This document shows positions 61,557-64,000 of a stretch of DNA of 64,000 nucleotides, piece after piece (position 1 is the stretch's first letter; each line of letters starts with the position of its first letter). Source of the stretch: Alphaproteobacteria bacterium casp-alpha6 (GTDB lineage: Bacteria > Pseudomonadota > Alphaproteobacteria > Rhodobacterales > Rhodobacteraceae); NCBI GenBank assembly GCA_001510135.1, contig LFER01000041.1, forward strand, positions 1 to 64,000, written 5' to 3'. The position numbers and the translations under genes are program-made. The notes under the pieces were generated by a model. That model was given only the letters and a program-made list of their open reading frames with translations. It was not told the origin of the DNA and did not search any database.

Positions 61557-62480
61557 ATGGATATCTTAGCACGCTTGCGCGGTATAGGGCTGGCCCCGGT
61601 TTTACTTGCAATGGCCACCTTTGGCTGGGGGACTAATGCAGTGGCCAGTCGACTGGCCGTTGGTGAAGTGTCCCCTATGATGTTGATATTTTTACGCTGG
61701 GGGGTCTTGGTTATTCTGATCCCGCTTTTGCGTTGGAAAGAAATGGTCAAGGCATGGCCTCTGGTCAGGCCCAAACTTCTGTGGGTTTTTTTAATGGGCG
61801 GGTGCGGGTTAAGCTTTTTCAATGCGCTTTTCTATTTGGCGGCCCATACGACCACTGCTCTCAATATTGGGTTAATGCAAGGCACAATGCCGGGTTTCAT
61901 TGTGATAGGATCATTTTTTCTGTTTGGTGTGGCAATCAGTCGGCTCAAGGTGGTTGGCATATTGTTGAGTTTCTTAGGGGTTGTGATCATCGTTTCCAAA
62001 GGGTCACTGGAAAACCTGTTGAATTTGGCATTTACCAAAGGGGATCTGCTGATGCTTTTTGCCTGTGTTTTTTATTCCAGCTTTGCGGTTGGCTTGCAGC
62101 TTAGGCCGAAAATTTCAGATCTTGTAATGATGGGTTATTTTTCCATCGCCGCTTTTTTGACCAGTATTCCACTGATGGTATTGGAAGGCATGACTTGGGG
62201 AACTGTGATCCCAACGACATTCGGATGGCAACTCATTTTGTATGTCGCGATCGTGCCGTCATTTATATCCCAAGTTCTTTTTATGCGTGGCGTTGATATG
62301 ATTGGGCCGAGCTCTGCTGGTCTCTATACCAACCTTGTGCCCGTCTTTGCCGCTTTATTGGCTGTTGCGGTTTTGGGGGAATTTTTCAGCCTCTATCATT
62401 TCATTGCAATTGTGATGGTCTTTGCGGGAATTGCTATTTTTGAATATCAGAAAAAAGCACGTGTAGAACCTAGCGTTTAG
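61557..62480 (+). CDS. DMT-superfamily transporter (EamA)
   Basis: A 307-residue protein with ten predicted membrane helices in two EamA repeats (ATFGWGTNAVASRLAVGEVSP in the first, MRGVDMIGPSSAGLYTNLVPVFAALLAVAVLGE in the second). It is distinct from the EamA protein at 11835. Position after the catabolic module could mean export of a by-product, but the stem-loop at 61394 separates it from that operon. Substrate unknown. Confidence 0.87.
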   Translation: MDILARLRGIGLAPVLLAMATFGWGTNAVASRLAVGEVSPMMLIFLRWGVLVILIPLLRWKEMVKAWPLVRPKLLWVFLMGGCGLSFFNALFYLAAHTTTALNIGLMQGTMPGFIVIGSFFLFGVAISRLKVVGILLSFLGVVIIVSKGSLENLLNLAFTKGDLLMLFACVFYSSFAVGLQLRPKISDLVMMGYFSIAAFLTSIPLMVLEGMTWGTVIPTTFGWQLILYVAIVPSFISQVLFMRGVDMIGPSSAGLYTNLVPVFAALLAVAVLGEFFSLYHFIAIVMVFAGIAIFEYQKKARVEPSV

Positions 62481-62531
62481 GCATCAACTCTGGGGTGGGT
62501 GTGAAGAATTTATCCGGCTGCGACATGATAT

Positions 62532-62566
62532 AAGCCTGTCGGCAACTGGTCTGCAGGCTTTTCGTT
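62532..62566 (+). terminator. Rho-independent terminator after DMT gene
   Basis: AAGCCTG / CAGGCTT stem with a 15-base loop, followed by TTCGTT, about 50 bases past the stop. The remainder of 62481-62723 shows no gene. Confidence 0.55.
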
Positions 62567-62723
62567 AGTTCGGGCTTTGTTGCGCAAACACTTGTCTTGC
62601 GCGATTTTACGACAACGGCTACGTTTGGATTGATAATTGCGGATAATATGCCAACAATCCTCTAAGGATGCTGGCATAACATCTCCATAGTTTTATGTTC
62701 TTTCTGGGGTGCAAAGGCTAAAT

Positions 62724-63050
62724 TTATTTGCCCGGTGCCTTATAAAGACCAATCATTGAGCCCCCTTTTCTCGCCACTGCTGAGAGGTCTATTTCTTCGT
62801 GAATATTGAGCTCAGCAATTGCGCCGGTTTTGATCATTGCTAACTTTAAAGATAATATTGTTTCCGCGTCAGGGGCATTTAAAATGGCGATGACATCATA
62901 ATCACCACGGGTATAAACAATATCGATGAGCTCGCCGCCAAGCTTACTGGCCAGACCATTCACCATGGCTCTTCGATCTTCGTCTGGGTTATCTAGCCAC
63001 CCATCTGTGCCTTGTTTCGTGTATTTTGCAAGAAGTACGAATTTTTTCAT
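62724..63050 (-). CDS. GYD-domain protein
   Basis: A 108-residue ferredoxin-fold protein (FVLLAKYTKQGTDGW, GGELIDIVYTRGDYDVIAILNAPDAET). The family is named for its Gly-Tyr-Asp motif, seen here as RGDYD; its function is not established. GGGAGAAAACCA before the ATG supports the start. It stands alone on the minus strand. Confidence 0.85.
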   Translation of the reverse strand: MKKFVLLAKYTKQGTDGWLDNPDEDRRAMVNGLASKLGGELIDIVYTRGDYDVIAILNAPDAETILSLKLAMIKTGAIAELNIHEEIDLSAVARKGGSMIGLYKAPGK

Positions 63051-64000
63051 TGGTTTTCTCCCATGGTTTTATGGGATGACCCTATCAAAGAAATGCAACA
63101 ATTCAAAAAAATAATAATTTTGATAGATTTTGGAGAGAGCTCATTTTCCAGTGACCTTTTTAGTTTTTATGTAAAAAAATGCTTTGTCGCTGTTTGAAAC
63201 CAAAATATATACGATAGTCAAACTGACAAAAAATTTTGATCAATGCTCAAAACTTAACTGAGTTAACGTTTTGCAATGTGTCAGCATTCATCTTATTTGT
63301 TAATTTTATTCGTGTTTGCGAGGTTATATTTCAATTCAACTGTGCGTACGATATTGAGCGGAAATTTTTTGGTTCGTGTTGTTAGGGACAAGGCGATGCG
63401 ATGGTGGTCATTTATCGACCTGAAATATCCTTGTTGATGACATCCTTAGGGATGTCAAATTCGCTGGTGCGGATTGCTTCGGTCGCATTGCGTCGAGATG
63501 ACTTCAGATCGCTTAAGTACCTAGACGTAGTGAATTGAATTTTTTGGTCATGCGAAAGGCTGGCAATTGGATTATCGCCTTCAATCGAATTATCGTGTTC
63601 AACAGTCATTGCAGTACCCCCATCGTTCAATTTTTATCTTGCAATAACTATGCCAGAGAGCGGCGTAGCCAAATCGTTAAAACGGATAAACTTAAATCCA
63701 GCGCACCCAATCAATCGTCTTTGCTTTTACAGAAAAAAACCCCCGCCTAGGGATGCTAAGCAAGGGTAAGTGGCCTTTCCAACATGGGGATTAGGAAAAG
63801 CAAGAAAGACTATTTCACTGATCCTAAATCCAATACCAACCTTGCACGAACCTGACACAGAGAGAAAAACGAAAAACAAGCACGATTTCTAGCGCATCTT
63901 AAGCTGGAAAATGGGAGGCCTGCTTCTTAAAGACTTTGGTTTGAGGTGCCTGCCGAAGCAAAGATAAAAATACTTCTGTATACGAAAAGCTAGTGCATCG
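63051..64000. other. AT-rich region with no convincing gene
   Basis: About 950 bases. The part from 63051 to 63400 is strongly AT-rich and presumably holds the GYD promoter. The ORFs at 63412-63630 (minus) and 63535-63750 (plus) overlap each other and lack ribosome-binding sites. A minus-strand terminator-like hairpin at 63733-63766 is the only clear signal. Confidence 0.5.
63733..63766 (-). terminator. Minus-strand terminator-like hairpin
   Basis: Read on the minus strand, CCCTTGC pairs with GCGGGGG (two G-U pairs) around a 13-base loop that can pair further, and is followed by seven T. It implies a transcript entering from the right edge. Confidence 0.6.

Noticed and set aside
62573-62600. 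GGGCTTTGTTGCGCAAA, resembling an insertion-sequence terminal repeat
   Set aside because: No matching inverted end, target duplication or transposase fragment was seen; a single short match is not enough.
63412-63630. 72-residue minus-strand ORF near the right end
   Set aside because: No ribosome-binding site, overlaps an opposite ORF of similar quality, and I recognise no family.
63976-63985. CTGTATACGA as a fifth GntR operator
   Set aside because: Two mismatches in the core and no gene visible nearby, so it may be chance; noted only as a lead.
1-64000. CRISPR arrays, tRNA, rRNA, prophage or intact transposase
   Set aside because: No spaced direct repeats, cloverleaf-like sequences, integrase or transposase motifs were found by reading; a tRNAscan/Infernal run would settle RNA genes.

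Overview
The window looks like a chromosomal segment from a marine alphaproteobacterium of the Roseobacter group (Rhodobacterales). The left block pairs an SUV3-like helicase, an S4-domain RNA-binding protein, a 7Fe ferredoxin and a CarD regulator in an order familiar from that group. Base composition is moderate by eye, lower than in many roseobacters. I saw no tRNA, rRNA, CRISPR array or intact insertion sequence.

Bases 1-16400 hold housekeeping and miscellaneous genes: a truncated TPR protein, tgt, a lysophospholipase-like hydrolase, an SCP2 protein, the helicase/S4/fdxA/carD block, a cytochrome P450 behind an FKBP-rhodanese fusion, an amidase, a DMT exporter, a SABATH-like methyltransferase, matB and a MORN-repeat protein.

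Bases 16660-29330 hold a bacterial microcompartment (BMC) locus. One copy each of BMC-P, BMC-H and BMC-T shell genes is interleaved with a glutamine-synthetase-like ligase, an opine-dehydrogenase-like enzyme, a CoA-acylating-type aldehyde dehydrogenase, a malate-dehydrogenase-like enzyme with an N-terminal extension, and RidA. Upstream lie GlxBCD/MgsABC-type N-methylglutamate-synthase-like subunits, a class I amidotransferase and a divergent FAD amine oxidase. None of the signature enzymes of the well-known BMC classes is present. My reading is that an amine is attached to glutamate, the adduct is oxidised, and the aldehyde released is processed in the shell. A GntR/FCD regulator and four copies of a CTGTATACAG palindrome tie these genes to the branched-chain-type ABC importer at 29329-33913.

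Bases 34149-45329, all on the minus strand, hold an SDR, two small proteins and an apparent operon of flotillin, an amide/urea-type ABC importer (UrtABCD-like), a UrtE-like ATPase fused in one frame to an amidase, and an acyl-CoA ligase.

Bases 45676-61364 hold a predicted N-heterocycle catabolic module: a molybdenum hydroxylase, a 6-hydroxynicotinate-reductase-like protein, UPF0280, two paralogous DUF1185 proteins, a MarR regulator, an enamidase, a ferredoxin reductase, a Rieske oxygenase and a third ABC importer. Palindromes of the form TTWG-N4-CWAR sit at three control regions of this module. The parts fit N-demethylation or hydroxylation of a pyridine carboxylate, ring reduction and hydrolytic ring opening, giving an aldehyde plus an amine or ammonia. 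Those products could feed the BMC locus, but this link is inference.

Bases 61557-64000 hold a DMT permease, a GYD-domain protein and a sparse right end.
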